Shown: in pieces, positions 1 through 8,743 of the stretch
Position numbering within the stretch: position 1 is the stretch's first letter
Layout of the letters: each line of letters starts with the position of its first letter
Source: SAR324 cluster bacterium JCVI-SC AAA005
GTDB lineage: Bacteria; SAR324; NAC60-12
Reading direction: 5' to 3'
Assembly (NCBI GenBank): GCA_000224765.2
Contig: AGAU01000066.1
Coordinates: 1-64,000, forward strand
DNA length: 64,000 nt
Position numbers and translations under genes: made by a program
The notes under the pieces: generated by a model
Database searches by the model: none
What the model was told of the DNA's origin: nothing
What the model saw: the letters and a program-made list of their open reading frames with translations, nothing else

Positions 1-52
1 AAAGCCCACTGCCCCCTCAAGACAGCGTGTCTACCAGTTCCACCACTTCAGC
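1..52 (-). tRNA. tRNA-Leu (GAG anticodon), 3' part cut by window start
   Basis: Read on the minus strand from base 52, the sequence gives a leucine tRNA 5' half: acceptor strand GCTGAAG, TG, the D-arm GTGGAACTGGTAGACACG, then an anticodon stem CTGTC/GGCAG (bases 25-21 and 13-9) enclosing loop TTGAGGG with anticodon GAG at bases 18-16. The D-arm to anticodon stretch closely resembles known bacterial tRNA-Leu(GAG). The variable arm, T arm and 3' acceptor strand lie beyond base 1. It is downstream of and co-directional with the ROK kinase gene. Confidence 0.85.
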
Positions 53-118
53 AAATTTTATTTGGTAAGCTCAATTGAATATTCAACTTAACAATCGCTA
101 GCAAGTTTTTTTTAAAGC

Positions 119-1003
119 TTATATGGCAATTGCAGCTGCTCCATGTACTCCACTTGAGTCACCCAGTTGATTTTCTACAATCTTTGTCAATGGTGTCCCA
201 AAAACAATTTCGTTTGTTCTTCTAAAGCCCTCAGAATAAAGGATCGGTAAGTTTGAGACCCCACCACCGATGACAATTATATCAGGTTCGAGATGAACCA
301 TGATGTTAGCCATCGATCGAGCAAAATAATCTAATACCTGATCCATGACTAATTTGCATGCATTGTCGCCACTAAGAAAACCATCATGGATCGAAGCGAC
401 ACTGCGATCATTACCAGTTGCTTCCCGATAAATCCGTTGGATTCCTGTTCCTGAGAGATAGTTTTCTGCGCAACCTTTGCGTCCACACCAACAAAGCACT
501 CCATCAGGCTCTTCGATAGAGGCATGACCCCATTCACCTGCAAGGCCGGTTTTTCCCTTCCAGGGTTGACCGTTTATCACAATGCCCCCTCCCATACCGG
601 TTCCCATTATAACGCCAGCAACACATTGATAGCCCTTTCCGGCACCGTGGAGGGCCTCACTGAGGACAAAACAATTTGCATCATTTTCAATGTTAATTCC
701 CTGCCCAAGCCGGTTTGTCAAATCATCCTCAAGCGCCTCACCAATCAAACACTGTGCATTGGCTTGCTGGACTCTTTTCGTTAACTGGTTGACAACTCCT
801 GGGATCCCCATACCCAATTTTATTGGTTCTTCGCTGGTGTTGCGGAGTTCCTCGATCAATCCAGCGATGTTACCTAGAACCTGTGCATATCCTTTCTCCT
901 GCTCTGTAGAAACTCTCTTTCGCACAATGACATTCATCGGATCATCAGTCGTCAAGATGCCTTCGATTTTTGTTCCACCAAGATCGATGCCGATTCTATT
1001 CAT
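119..1003 (-). CDS. ROK-family sugar kinase (glucokinase/fructokinase/NagK type)
   Basis: A cytoplasmic ATP-dependent sugar kinase of the ROK family, 294 residues, the family's usual length. The N-terminal phosphate-binding motif DLGGTK is at residues 7-12. The catalytic Asp is D108 in ENDAN. The ATP-site glycines MGTGMGGG are near 133-140. The ROK zinc site is H160 in GEWGH plus the CxCGxxGC motif (C171, C173, C178). Nothing in the sequence fixes the substrate: glucose, fructose and N-acetylglucosamine kinases all share these motifs. It stands alone between parC and the tRNA, with no sugar transporter or repressor next to it, so its physiological role is open. Confidence 0.9.
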   Translation of the reverse strand: MNRIGIDLGGTKIEGILTTDDPMNVIVRKRVSTEQEKGYAQVLGNIAGLIEELRNTSEEPIKLGMGIPGVVNQLTKRVQQANAQCLIGEALEDDLTNRLGQGINIENDANCFVLSEALHGAGKGYQCVAGVIMGTGMGGGIVINGQPWKGKTGLAGEWGHASIEEPDGVLCWCGRKGCAENYLSGTGIQRIYREATGNDRSVASIHDGFLSGDNACKLVMDQVLDYFARSMANIMVHLEPDIIVIGGGVSNLPILYSEGFRRTNEIVFGTPLTKIVENQLGDSSGVHGAAAIAI

Positions 1004-1069
1004 ATGTCCCTACATTAGTTTTTGATGAATTGAACTGAATTTATTTAGTGGAATTGATCTAGTAAATCC

Positions 1070-3019
1070 TCAAGGATTGTTGTTTTGCAGCAAAGTTGCT
1101 TGAGGATCTTCAGGAGCTTTGGCCAGTTGACGAAGACTTTTTGGTAGAATGGACTTATTGGCGAGACGAACTCCGCGTGCCTGGGGATTTTTAACTAACA
1201 CTTCATCGAGGAGCAAAAAATCTCTTGATTTGCGGATGCGTTCTGAAGGAACAAACTGAAATTCAAGGAAAACACCATTTCCAGTACTAAAATGAAGAAT
1301 ATTGGCACCTTTTTGGTCAGGAAACAATTCATACTCTTTATCTAAAATAAATTTTAGGACTTTGAATCGCTTAACATAAGCTAGCCCATCCTCTTCAGGC
1401 TGGTAAACAATATTGTATACAGTTTCTGGGTTGTCGGGGTAGATGCCCAAAACCTTTTTCCCAATAAAGGTTTTTTCTGGAACCCTAGTCACCTGATAAC
1501 AACGATTATCACCAAATATCACCAGACGATCATATGGAGTGCAGACAGCGATTTCCTTTCCATCGACATCGGTTCCTAAATATCCTTGCTTCCTGTTCCA
1601 GAATACTTGAAGCCTTTCAGCAACTTCTCTCAGTTGTATTTCATCGAAAGACTTTAGAATTGTTCTCCTTGGAAATTCAGTGGAATAGCGATCCTGAAGA
1701 CTACGTATATAAACAATAGTGTAGTTTATCACATCTCGAAGGTGCCGTTCAATTTGGCGAATTTCGCGCTCTAATCTCCTAAATTCTTTTTCTGCCTGGC
1801 GACGGTCAAATTTGGAAATTCTTTTAATTTGTAACCCAAGCAGCTTTTCCAGATCCTCATTGGTAATGTCCCTTTTCAAATCTATCTTCAAAGGTTCCAT
1901 ACCCTTTTCAACCGTATGCATGACTTCAGGCCAAGTCTCACATTCCTCAACCTGACGATAGAGTTGTTCAGTGATGAAATATTGCTCAAGCTTTCGGTGA
2001 TGCCATTGCTCATTGAGTTTGTGTAATTCCAACTTCAGTTCACGTTCCTGTAAATCTACTAGTTGTTCACTGTTGTGTTGGATGATGTCATTGACTGATA
2101 GCTGGGTCGGTTGATTCTTTAGAATAACGAGAAGATTTGTGGAAACAGACACCTCACACTGAGTATAGGCATACAATGGTTTAAGAACCTGCGCGGTGGA
2201 ACTGTTTCGTGGTAGTTTTAACTCAATCTCGACACTTCCAGCTGTGTAGTCGTTGATGCTGCTTAACTTAAAACGCCCTTTGTTGACAGCATCCTGAACC
2301 GATTGGATCAAAGATTCTGTGGTGACTCCATAAGGTAATTCCCTGATAACCAATGTCTTTTCATCAACCTGTTCAATGAGAGCCCTCGAGCGTACTTTGC
2401 CATTTCCCTCTCGATACTGACTTATATCTAAGAGACCACCAGTAAGGAAATCGGGGAACAATTCAAAAGGCCTCCCTTCCAAAAATGCAACCTGCGCTTC
2501 TAAAACTTCATGAAAATTGTGTGGCAGGATCCTCGTCGACATGCCAACAGCAATACCTTCTGCACCTAATAGAAGAGTGGCAGGGATTTTACAAGGCAGT
2601 GCCAGTGGTTCTTGGTTTCGACCATCATAGCTTTCCTCGGTCTCTGTCAAATCCGGATTGAAAAGGACCTCCTTGGCTAGAGGTGTCAGTCTCGCTTCGA
2701 TGTAGCGGGCAGCAGAGGGGGGATCCCCTGTGAAGATATTTCCGAAGTTTCCCTGTTTCTCAATGAAATATTCCTTATTGGCGAGGACGACAAGGGCTTG
2801 ACCAATCGACGCATCACCATGAGGGTGAAGCTTCATTGTTTCACCTACGACGTTTGCAACCTTGTTGAATTTGCCATCATCCATCCGGTACATCGTGTGC
2901 AAAATACGACGTTGAACAGGTTTTAGCCCATCCTCCACATCAGGGATTGCACGCTCTTTGATTACGTAGGAAGCGTATTCAAGGAAATTCTTATCAAGTA
3001 ACGGTCTCAGATCACTCAT
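1070..3019 (-). CDS. parC: DNA topoisomerase IV subunit A (ParC-like)
   Basis: The DNA-cleaving subunit of a type IIA topoisomerase that, with ParE, decatenates and relaxes DNA. The catalytic tyrosine is Y106 in SAARYIEARL, and the winged-helix motif HPHGDASIG is at 65-73. At 649 residues it is shorter than E. coli ParC (about 750). The C-terminal beta-pinwheel is reduced but present from about 470, and no GyrA-box could be recognised, which favours ParC over GyrA. At the positions equivalent to GyrA Ser83 and Asp87 it has Ala70 and Gln74. Its partner ParE lies about 11.5 kb away on the same strand. The final residues (QNNNP) look disordered. A separate gyrA would be expected elsewhere in the genome. 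Confidence 0.88.
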   Translation of the reverse strand: MSDLRPLLDKNFLEYASYVIKERAIPDVEDGLKPVQRRILHTMYRMDDGKFNKVANVVGETMKLHPHGDASIGQALVVLANKEYFIEKQGNFGNIFTGDPPSAARYIEARLTPLAKEVLFNPDLTETEESYDGRNQEPLALPCKIPATLLLGAEGIAVGMSTRILPHNFHEVLEAQVAFLEGRPFELFPDFLTGGLLDISQYREGNGKVRSRALIEQVDEKTLVIRELPYGVTTESLIQSVQDAVNKGRFKLSSINDYTAGSVEIELKLPRNSSTAQVLKPLYAYTQCEVSVSTNLLVILKNQPTQLSVNDIIQHNSEQLVDLQERELKLELHKLNEQWHHRKLEQYFITEQLYRQVEECETWPEVMHTVEKGMEPLKIDLKRDITNEDLEKLLGLQIKRISKFDRRQAEKEFRRLEREIRQIERHLRDVINYTIVYIRSLQDRYSTEFPRRTILKSFDEIQLREVAERLQVFWNRKQGYLGTDVDGKEIAVCTPYDRLVIFGDNRCYQVTRVPEKTFIGKKVLGIYPDNPETVYNIVYQPEEDGLAYVKRFKVLKFILDKEYELFPDQKGANILHFSTGNGVFLEFQFVPSERIRKSRDFLLLDEVLVKNPQARGVRLANKSILPKSLRQLAKAPEDPQATLLQNNNP

Positions 3020-3131
3020 ACAATCGTTTTTATGCAGTGCTGAAAAGATTCAAGGTAATGGTTTCTTAAAATCCTTTTGAATAATTGGGCTTGACGAAAG
3101 TCATTGAAGTCTTGAGCCTAAATGAGGAAAA

Positions 3132-3713
3132 TTAAAATCTAGGTTGTTCTGAAGCAAGATCTTCAAAAAATTTCAGGAGTTTTGGCCTTGTCCATTCTCT
3201 AGGGCCAAGCGCACGTCCTACAATTATTCCAGATTTGTCGACCAAATAAGTTATTGGAATATTGCGAACCCCATAAAGTTGGGTCACTGTCATTTCCGGA
3301 TCGGGAAAAATTTGGAATTCGAACTGATATTTTTTTTGAAATTTTTCTATACGTTCTGCTTCTTCGCCCATTCCAACAGCAAGCACAAGGATCTTAGAGC
3401 CTAGTTCTTTTTGAAGCTCCTGCATGTCGGGCATTTCCTTGAGACAGGGAGAACACCACGAGGCCCAGAAATTTAGAAAAACCACTCTACCTTTTTGTTC
3501 ACTCAACCGAAAAGGCTGCCCGTTTAAAAGAGTTCCTTCAAAGTCTGCAGCGGCCAATTCAACTTTGGGAGCGTCTATTCTTTCTGATTCAAGCATAGCT
3601 TGGACTTCCTCAGAGAGTGGACTTCTAGCAGCCCAACCCTGAGAAGTATGAATCAATAGAACGATGGTCAGCTTCAGCAAAAAAGAATATCTATCTAGGA
3701 GCAAATAACGCAT
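3132..3713 (-). CDS. TlpA/ResA-like thioredoxin, exported
   Basis: A periplasmic or membrane-anchored thioredoxin-fold reductase of the TlpA/ResA/DsbE type, which reduces disulfides in apocytochromes or other envelope proteins. A hydrophobic N-terminal signal or anchor (residues 9-22) is followed by a linker and an AhpC/TSA-type domain with the active site WCSPC (C87, C90) and the cis-Pro region RNIPITYLVD. I chose the ATG at 3713, which begins right before the signal segment. An in-frame ATG 30 bases upstream would run further into the divergent MOSC gene. With this start the two divergent genes share the palindrome CATG at 3711-3714. The partner substrate is not visible from context. Confidence 0.8.
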   Translation of the reverse strand: MRYLLLDRYSFLLKLTIVLLIHTSQGWAARSPLSEEVQAMLESERIDAPKVELAAADFEGTLLNGQPFRLSEQKGRVVFLNFWASWCSPCLKEMPDMQELQKELGSKILVLAVGMGEEAERIEKFQKKYQFEFQIFPDPEMTVTQLYGVRNIPITYLVDKSGIIVGRALGPREWTRPKLLKFFEDLASEQPRF

Positions 3714-4548
3714 GGGGTCAATAAGGGTACAGGAGTTGTTCATTTATCCCATCAAGTCTACACAGGGGATTCGAGTTCAGGAAATGGAATTGACAGAACT
3801 CGGACCAGCTTACGACAGAAGGTGGATGCTAGTTGGTGAGAAAAATGAGTTTCTCACACAAAGAAAATTTCCGCAACTTAGCCAACTATTTGTTGAGTTC
3901 GATGAAGATGGTCTACATCTCTTCACTCCCTCCATGAGACGAATAAAAGTGAGGGTTCCCATTACAAGAGAAAGAATCGATGTGAAAATCTGGCAAGATG
4001 TCACTCAAGCCATTCCAGCAGATGCAGAAACTAATCAGTGGATCTCAGAACTTTTGCGAATTAATGTAACCTTGGTTTATATGCCAGAATCCAGTAAAAG
4101 AGAGGTCCGCGGGAAATCTAAATCAGGTCTCTCTTTTGCTGACACCCATCCATTTCACCTCATTACAACCCCATCACTGATTGATCTTAACAACAGAATA
4201 GTCAATGAGAATCTGCTTAGCCTATGTTTTCGCCCAAATATTGTCGTTGAAGGTGACTTTGCACCTTACGATGAGGATCAGTGGGATTTGATTAAAGTTG
4301 GTGAAGCAGAGTTTCGCTGTCAGGAATGGTGTTCACGTTGCCAAATTCCAACAATTCATCCTTTCATTGGCGTTCGACAAGGCTCTGAACCTTTGAATAC
4401 CCTTGAGAAATACCGTCTCTGGAAACAAGAGATCTGGTTTGGTCAAAACATGATTTTGGTCTCCAAGGCCAAAATTAGGGTGGGAGACCCAGTTAGCATC
4501 CTTACTCGTACTGAAAATAGCCTTGCTGAGATGCAAGCTCATGGGTAA
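3712..4548 (+). CDS. MOSC-domain protein (YcbX/mARC-like)
   Basis: A 278-residue protein with the N-terminal MOSC beta-barrel domain (residues 4-120, starting VQELFIYPIKS) and the C-terminal MOSC domain (about 140-275). Diagnostic features are FRPNIVV at 173-179 and the cluster FRCQEWCSRC at 201-210, whose C207 matches the molybdenum-binding cysteine of the YcbX/mARC group. These enzymes reduce N-hydroxylated compounds with a molybdenum cofactor. This protein lacks the fused 2Fe-2S ferredoxin domain found in E. coli YcbX, so an external electron donor would be needed. It is divergent from the TlpA-like gene. The substrate is unknown. Confidence 0.82.
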   Translation: MGSIRVQELFIYPIKSTQGIRVQEMELTELGPAYDRRWMLVGEKNEFLTQRKFPQLSQLFVEFDEDGLHLFTPSMRRIKVRVPITRERIDVKIWQDVTQAIPADAETNQWISELLRINVTLVYMPESSKREVRGKSKSGLSFADTHPFHLITTPSLIDLNNRIVNENLLSLCFRPNIVVEGDFAPYDEDQWDLIKVGEAEFRCQEWCSRCQIPTIHPFIGVRQGSEPLNTLEKYRLWKQEIWFGQNMILVSKAKIRVGDPVSILTRTENSLAEMQAHG

Positions 4549-4746
4549 CACACTTATAAAAGTTTCTCACTAAAATTGTCCCCATGGGGTGTTTGAATAG
4601 CAGTGATTAAACAGTGTATACATGGTGCGTTTGGGTTGGTTCTTCAAATTCCATTCTAAGTATTAGGTATCTTGAATCTTCTTCATTTAAACTATACTTT
4701 CTTTGAGCTTATTTTCTCTTCATGTTAAATCTATCCACGTCACTTT

Positions 4747-5235
4747 AAAGAAGCTAACTCGGTTCCCACTTCAATCATAATGTAACCATCGTATTTTTAC
4801 CATTACTTTCCATAACCCTGCATTGGAGTCATTAATGGTCGACTCTTTGGATGGTAGTGAAAGGCATGTTGGTCCCAACCTACCTCACTGTAAGCCCAAT
4901 CTACTTTCAACTTTGATGGAATTAAGGTGTCGACCTGAATTGAAGACGTGAGATAATCTACATCAAAATGCAGCACCTGCTACTATCCATTCAGCCCATC
5001 ATCATCACCAGCCGGTCAACCAGTGAATAATTGTTTTTCACTAAGAGGATGGATTTCGTTGCTTAAACTAGGTATTTTTAGCTCTTTTACGCGAGTTGGT
5101 TGATTCCGTTGGCTAAGATCAAGAGTGAATAGTGGGTCAACTTGCCGGAAAGTTACTAGGTACCCACGACCTCCAAAAAACTGAGTACTTTAAACTCTTT
5201 CCCTGGTTGCAAAATTGAGGAAAGAGCCCGCCTGT
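4747..5235 (-). pseudogene. Decayed beta-propeller-domain gene fragment (PF09826-like)
   Basis: Translating the minus strand in one frame from about 5235 gives ERV, stop, STQFFGGRGY, then LVTFRQVDPLFTLDLS, ELKIPSLSNEIHPL, a stop, a GDDDGLNG acidic stretch, two stops, then QVLHFDVDYLTSSIQVD, EVGWDQHAFHYHP and MTPMQGYG. This order matches the family of secreted proteins with a C-terminal beta-propeller domain, recognised by GYLVTFRQVDPL, HPL followed by an acidic loop, and a YDHKAF-like motif. The longest open stretch is 57 codons (4976 to 4803). Several in-frame stops show the gene is dead. A short further stretch, YDGYIMIEVG, follows the last stop. Family assignment is from memory of the motifs. 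Confidence 0.7.
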
Positions 5236-5329
5236 TTCAGGCCTGGAATTATTGTAATCAGCAAGTTTCAAGTTAGGAAATCAGGCTTTTTTCCGCCTTA
5301 CTCGGAAGACAATTACTAAACAAATAAGT

Positions 5330-5965
5330 TGAAAAAATCACAGCAAAGCTGACGCGTAGAGAATTCGGACATTAGGAGGAATTGATCTGGTGGGCTTCAG
5401 GAACACCTGGTGGTATTGTGACTGAGATTGACGGAGATGGTATTCGTCTCAATACATAGTTTGGATAAGATGAGGTGGATGTTATTAACTACATTCCAGC
5501 TCAGTATGATAATGCAATTGCGAGAAAGTTTGGACACGCTGGCGCCAGTGACTCGTGCACAATAAATCAGACCACTTTCGTATCGAATATGCGATCTTAA
5601 TATTTATGTTATTGGTGATAAATGCAAGGCTAAAAAAATGCCAAAAAGTGAGGGTTTTCAGCCAATAGCCATCGAAAAGTCAATGTTGCAGCATTCATCT
5701 GGCTATTAAACGGAGAAGATCCTGTTTCACCTTCATCAGTCAATACTTCCAATAGTTGTGTTACACCGGATCATAACATTTTAGTTGCTGCAGTATATCA
5801 TTTCAAAGATGATTCAATCGTTGGAGTCAAGGGGGGTTAGTGGTGAGAACCCTAAAGATGCTAGTACGATTTTTCGCAAGATAGAAGCTACCTATGCACA
5901 AGGTTAGTACGTTATAACTTACGACATGTTTGGTTGATTTATCACCACGAATGTGGGCTGTGCTT
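5330..5965 (+). pseudogene. Decayed coding region, family not recognised
   Basis: Conceptual translation on the plus strand gives protein-like text interrupted by stops and frame changes: IWWASGTPGGIVTEIDGDG from about 5382, then after two in-frame stops INYIPAQYDNAIARKFGHAG. This is followed in other frames by DLNIYVIGDKCKAKKM, by VNVAAFIWLLNGEDPVSPSS continuing to AAVYHFKDDSIVGVKGG, and by VSGENPKDASTIFRKIEATY near 5838-5900. At least three frameshifts and several stops are needed to join them, so this is a degraded gene rather than a functional one. I do not recognise the family. It lies back to back with the decayed beta-propeller remnant. Confidence 0.5.
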
Positions 5966-5989
5966 TATACAGTAATTCACATCCCATTA

Positions 5990-7594
5990 TCAATACTGAT
6001 TCGACAGGAGCCTAGGCCAACGTAATTCGATTTCAAGGCCCCCGAATGATCCTCGCCGAGCAGTTATTTTCCCCTGATGTGCCTGCATAAGTTTCTGACA
6101 AATTGCCAAACCTAGTCCGCTTCCACCACTTACGCGATTTCTTGATTGCTCAGTCCTGTAAAATCTGTCGAATAAATGTGGTATATCTGCTTCTAAAACA
6201 CCTGGTCCGTTATCACTTAGTAATAGCACAACTTCATCTAGGTCAAGACCGCTACGGATTTCCAGGGTACTTTCAGGAGCATGGCTGGCCGCGTTTTCTA
6301 TCAAATTTAATAAAACCTGTTGCAAGCGATCGTAATCTCCATTGATAGGAAGTGTAGATTGGTTTGGTGTCCACTTAACTTTCACATTGGCAGCTTCTAA
6401 TCGGGTTTTTGCCTGATTTAAAGATTCGGTGACCATTACATTGAGATCAAGTGGTCTTAGAAAGAGTTCTAGCTTGCCGAGTTCAAGGTGGTTGATGAGT
6501 CGAAGGTCTTCAACGATTCTTTGAAGTCGAGTTGTCTCTTGGTGTAATGAGGCTAAGCTATTTTTATTGAAAGGACGGACACCATCCTCAAGAGCCTCTA
6601 TTTCACCTTTCAGAATAGAAAGTGGAGTCCGCAACTCATGTGCGGTATCTGCAACCCACTGCTGCCGTTGGTATTCATAATTTTGAAGAGAACCTGCCAT
6701 CTCATTAAAGGCTTGTGCCAACTGCCCCAACTCATCGGAAGTTGCCACAGGAATTCGTGTATCGAGTTTGTGTTCTCTCAGTTTTTCAGTTCCATTCTTT
6801 AATTCATGTACCGGTTTCAGTAATTGTCTGGAAACTAGCCAAGCGATCAAAGCACCTAGTAGTACTAGTGAACCACCAAAAAACCAAAGCCACTGAAGAT
6901 TTCTCTCTATAAAACGCAGACCGCTTTGTGGAACGTTACCATGCCATTGGAGAAAGGCTACAACACGACCCCCATAATTTACAGGTAGTCTTAAGACCAC
7001 AGTTTTACTAGAAGGCTTCCCAGCAATTAAACGTCCTTGTGTGCTGACCAGGGTGAGGTTCCTTCCCCATTCACTTGTTCTTGGTGGTTTGCGAACTCTG
7101 GGTCCATACAAATCAGGGCTTAATTCAAAAAGTTCAAAAGGTTCATTAAAGTCCTCAAATAAATCTCTTGGACCATGTTTTTTTTGACTTTTTATACCTG
7201 AGGGAAAATTTTCTCCTTCTAAAACTGCCTGTCGGATGGATTCCTGGAGTATCATCAACCAATAGATCCTTTGATTGTTGAGGAGATTCCAACTGCGTTG
7301 GATAGCATAGTGTTTTTCCAGTACTCCAACAACATAGCGAAGTCGTCCAGATTCTTGCTGCTGAAGAAAGCCCCTGAATTCTGACCGGACTTGGTTGTGG
7401 ACGGCAAACATCATTAGCCCCATCAATAAAATAGCGTGAAATACAAAGGCCAAAAATAGCTTTGTGAACAGTGAAAGAAATGGCCATCGGATCCCAATTT
7501 TTTTTGGATTCACAGAGTTGGAGCTTTCAAAATTGAATGAATAATTTACCAATCGATTTTTGATCTTATGAATAATAAAACCAAATTTTATCAT
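5990..7594 (-). CDS. Sensor histidine kinase (BaeS-like)
   Basis: An inner-membrane two-component sensor, 534 residues. Membrane segments lie at about 40-65 and 235-255, enclosing a periplasmic sensor region of roughly 170 residues with no recognised fold. A HAMP linker follows (about 255-305), then the HisKA domain with phospho-accepting H319 in TAHELRTPLS. The ATPase domain has the N box (NLIENAASHAP), G1 (SDNGPG) and G2 (GGSGLGLAI). The H-box surroundings, GEIEALEDGVRP, resemble BaeS of E. coli, an envelope-stress sensor. No response regulator gene is adjacent, so it is an orphan in this window. The first 39 residues before the membrane segment are unusually long and the true start could be later. 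Confidence 0.88.
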   Translation of the reverse strand: MIKFGFIIHKIKNRLVNYSFNFESSNSVNPKKIGIRWPFLSLFTKLFLAFVFHAILLMGLMMFAVHNQVRSEFRGFLQQQESGRLRYVVGVLEKHYAIQRSWNLLNNQRIYWLMILQESIRQAVLEGENFPSGIKSQKKHGPRDLFEDFNEPFELFELSPDLYGPRVRKPPRTSEWGRNLTLVSTQGRLIAGKPSSKTVVLRLPVNYGGRVVAFLQWHGNVPQSGLRFIERNLQWLWFFGGSLVLLGALIAWLVSRQLLKPVHELKNGTEKLREHKLDTRIPVATSDELGQLAQAFNEMAGSLQNYEYQRQQWVADTAHELRTPLSILKGEIEALEDGVRPFNKNSLASLHQETTRLQRIVEDLRLINHLELGKLELFLRPLDLNVMVTESLNQAKTRLEAANVKVKWTPNQSTLPINGDYDRLQQVLLNLIENAASHAPESTLEIRSGLDLDEVVLLLSDNGPGVLEADIPHLFDRFYRTEQSRNRVSGGSGLGLAICQKLMQAHQGKITARRGSFGGLEIELRWPRLLSNQY

Positions 7595-7835
7595 CTGAAT
7601 CTATGAAACAAGAAATTTGTTGAAATTTAAGATTGAGATAAAATCGATTGATTCATAAAGTATTGATTTCAATTTTAAAAAAAATTTTAAGATAAATGTA
7701 AAGAATCACTTTTGAGTTGAAACTTATTTTACTGAAAAACTTTGGTAATTAAGTAAGATTGAAACATTCAGGAGCCGAAAATGTCATAAATGAATGTCCA
7801 GAGATTCTTACAATTATATTTTAGCGGCTTTGAAT
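7595..7835. other. AT-rich gap upstream of the sensor kinase
   Basis: A 241-base, strongly AT-rich stretch between the start of the sensor kinase and the 3' end of the next minus-strand gene. It must hold the kinase promoter unless that gene is read through from upstream, but I could not single out a convincing -35/-10 pair. No tRNA-like or hairpin structure was seen. Confidence 0.4.
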
Positions 7836-8117
7836 TCACAGAAATTCGTCAGTTTTGTACAATTGTTTAAACAATTCCCAATAACAAGGGTGCTCCCTTT
7901 CAAAACGTGATTTTAATTCATTGTAGACTGACGATGGAGGTGAAATGTTCCAATGTGGAGTTTCTGGTTTATCAATCCTAGCTGCTAGAAAACCAGCTAA
8001 CCATTCAAGCTGTAGTTCTCGATCCTTTACAGGAGGTAAGTACTCAATTGGGATTGAAGATGAGCAACGAAAAGCAGCCCAACCATATCCATACCAATCA
8101 GTCTTTTTATATTTCAA
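7836..8117 (-). CDS. Hypothetical small protein, 93 aa
   Basis: A 93-residue protein with balanced, soluble-looking composition, rich in Trp and Tyr (for example WYGYGWAAF near the start and CYWELFKQLY near the end) and a short hydrophobic helix LQLEWLAGFLAARI in the middle. No signal peptide is visible and I recognise no domain. The composition looks more like a true protein than the overlapping plus-strand frame, whose only convincing part is its C-terminal 39 residues beyond this gene. The ATG lies 94 bases from the start of the divergent small membrane peptide. Function unknown. Confidence 0.5.
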   Translation of the reverse strand: MKYKKTDWYGYGWAAFRCSSSIPIEYLPPVKDRELQLEWLAGFLAARIDKPETPHWNISPPSSVYNELKSRFEREHPCYWELFKQLYKTDEFL

Positions 8118-8211
8118 ATTTGACTCCTTGGGACTTTTTTTGCTAGTTTCTGACGGTAAAATTTGTCATTATCAATATACGGAAATTAGAAATTTGTTAA
8201 AGGATCTCAGT

Positions 8212-8331
8212 ATGACTATTACCTCAGCTTATTTGGTATTCCTAATTTTTTTCTTTGTTTTCTTTTTCCCAATGGCATTAGGGATTGGCCTTTACTGGTA
8301 TGAAAAGAAATCAGGTATGGATAAATCCTGA
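8212..8331 (+). CDS. Small single-pass membrane peptide, 39 aa
   Basis: An ATG preceded by AAAGGATCTCAGT opens a 39-codon frame that encodes almost entirely one membrane span: MTITSAYLVFLIFFFVFFFP, then MALGIGLYWYEKKSGMDKS. The positive tail KKSGMDK after the span suggests an N-out, C-in peptide. A longer in-frame extension upstream (from 7945) overlaps the minus-strand gene and has shadow-like composition, so I take the internal ATG with its better ribosome-binding site. Tiny proteins of this form include respiratory-complex and transporter accessory subunits, but nothing here links it to one. Confidence 0.45.
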   Translation: MTITSAYLVFLIFFFVFFFPMALGIGLYWYEKKSGMDKS

Positions 8332-8536
8332 ACATGATGGTATAGCTCAAAATTTGCGATGCCTTTTTACAGTTTCTACTGCTGAGGGTCGCGAATTTGT
8401 TTGAAAGTCGTCTTACAGCAGGTTTTGGCGCTGAACGTTTAGCCAGCCCCCCGATACGGTCATTTGGCTAAAATCCATTGAGATGAAATCCACTGACATT
8501 TAGATGTAAATAAAAACCAATCTGAAGAAATTTTTC

Positions 8537-8743
8537 ATGCTGCTCCCAACCAACAAAGAAAACACGGTCGATTCATTAATACAGGTCACTCAAACCTTTC
8601 GCAGTCAAACTGACCAACAAGACTTTCGAGATTGGCTTTTAGGTCAGAGTCCAAAAAAAGAAGATGGCACAGTAAGCCAGTTTGCCCCTATAAAATCCGA
8701 TAAGTGGATTGGGTTTGGAGATAGGTTTCATTCAGAACCTTAA
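8537..8743 (+). CDS. Hypothetical protein, 68 aa, upstream of DUF4159 gene
   Basis: A 68-residue soluble frame beginning with an ATG, mostly polar, with the stretch DFRDWLLGQSP in the middle and no signal or membrane segment. It overlaps the start of the DUF4159 gene by 35 bases, which would fit translational coupling. I recognise no family. The preceding 205 bases (8332-8536) hold no gene, no tRNA and no clear terminator. Composition is plausible for a real gene but support is limited. Confidence 0.4.
   Translation: MLLPTNKENTVDSLIQVTQTFRSQTDQQDFRDWLLGQSPKKEDGTVSQFAPIKSDKWIGFGDRFHSEP

Noticed and set aside
7945..8211. Upstream extension of the small membrane peptide to a 128-codon plus-strand gene
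   Set aside because: This part lies antisense to a better minus-strand frame and has shadow-like composition; the ATG at 8212 has a better ribosome-binding site.
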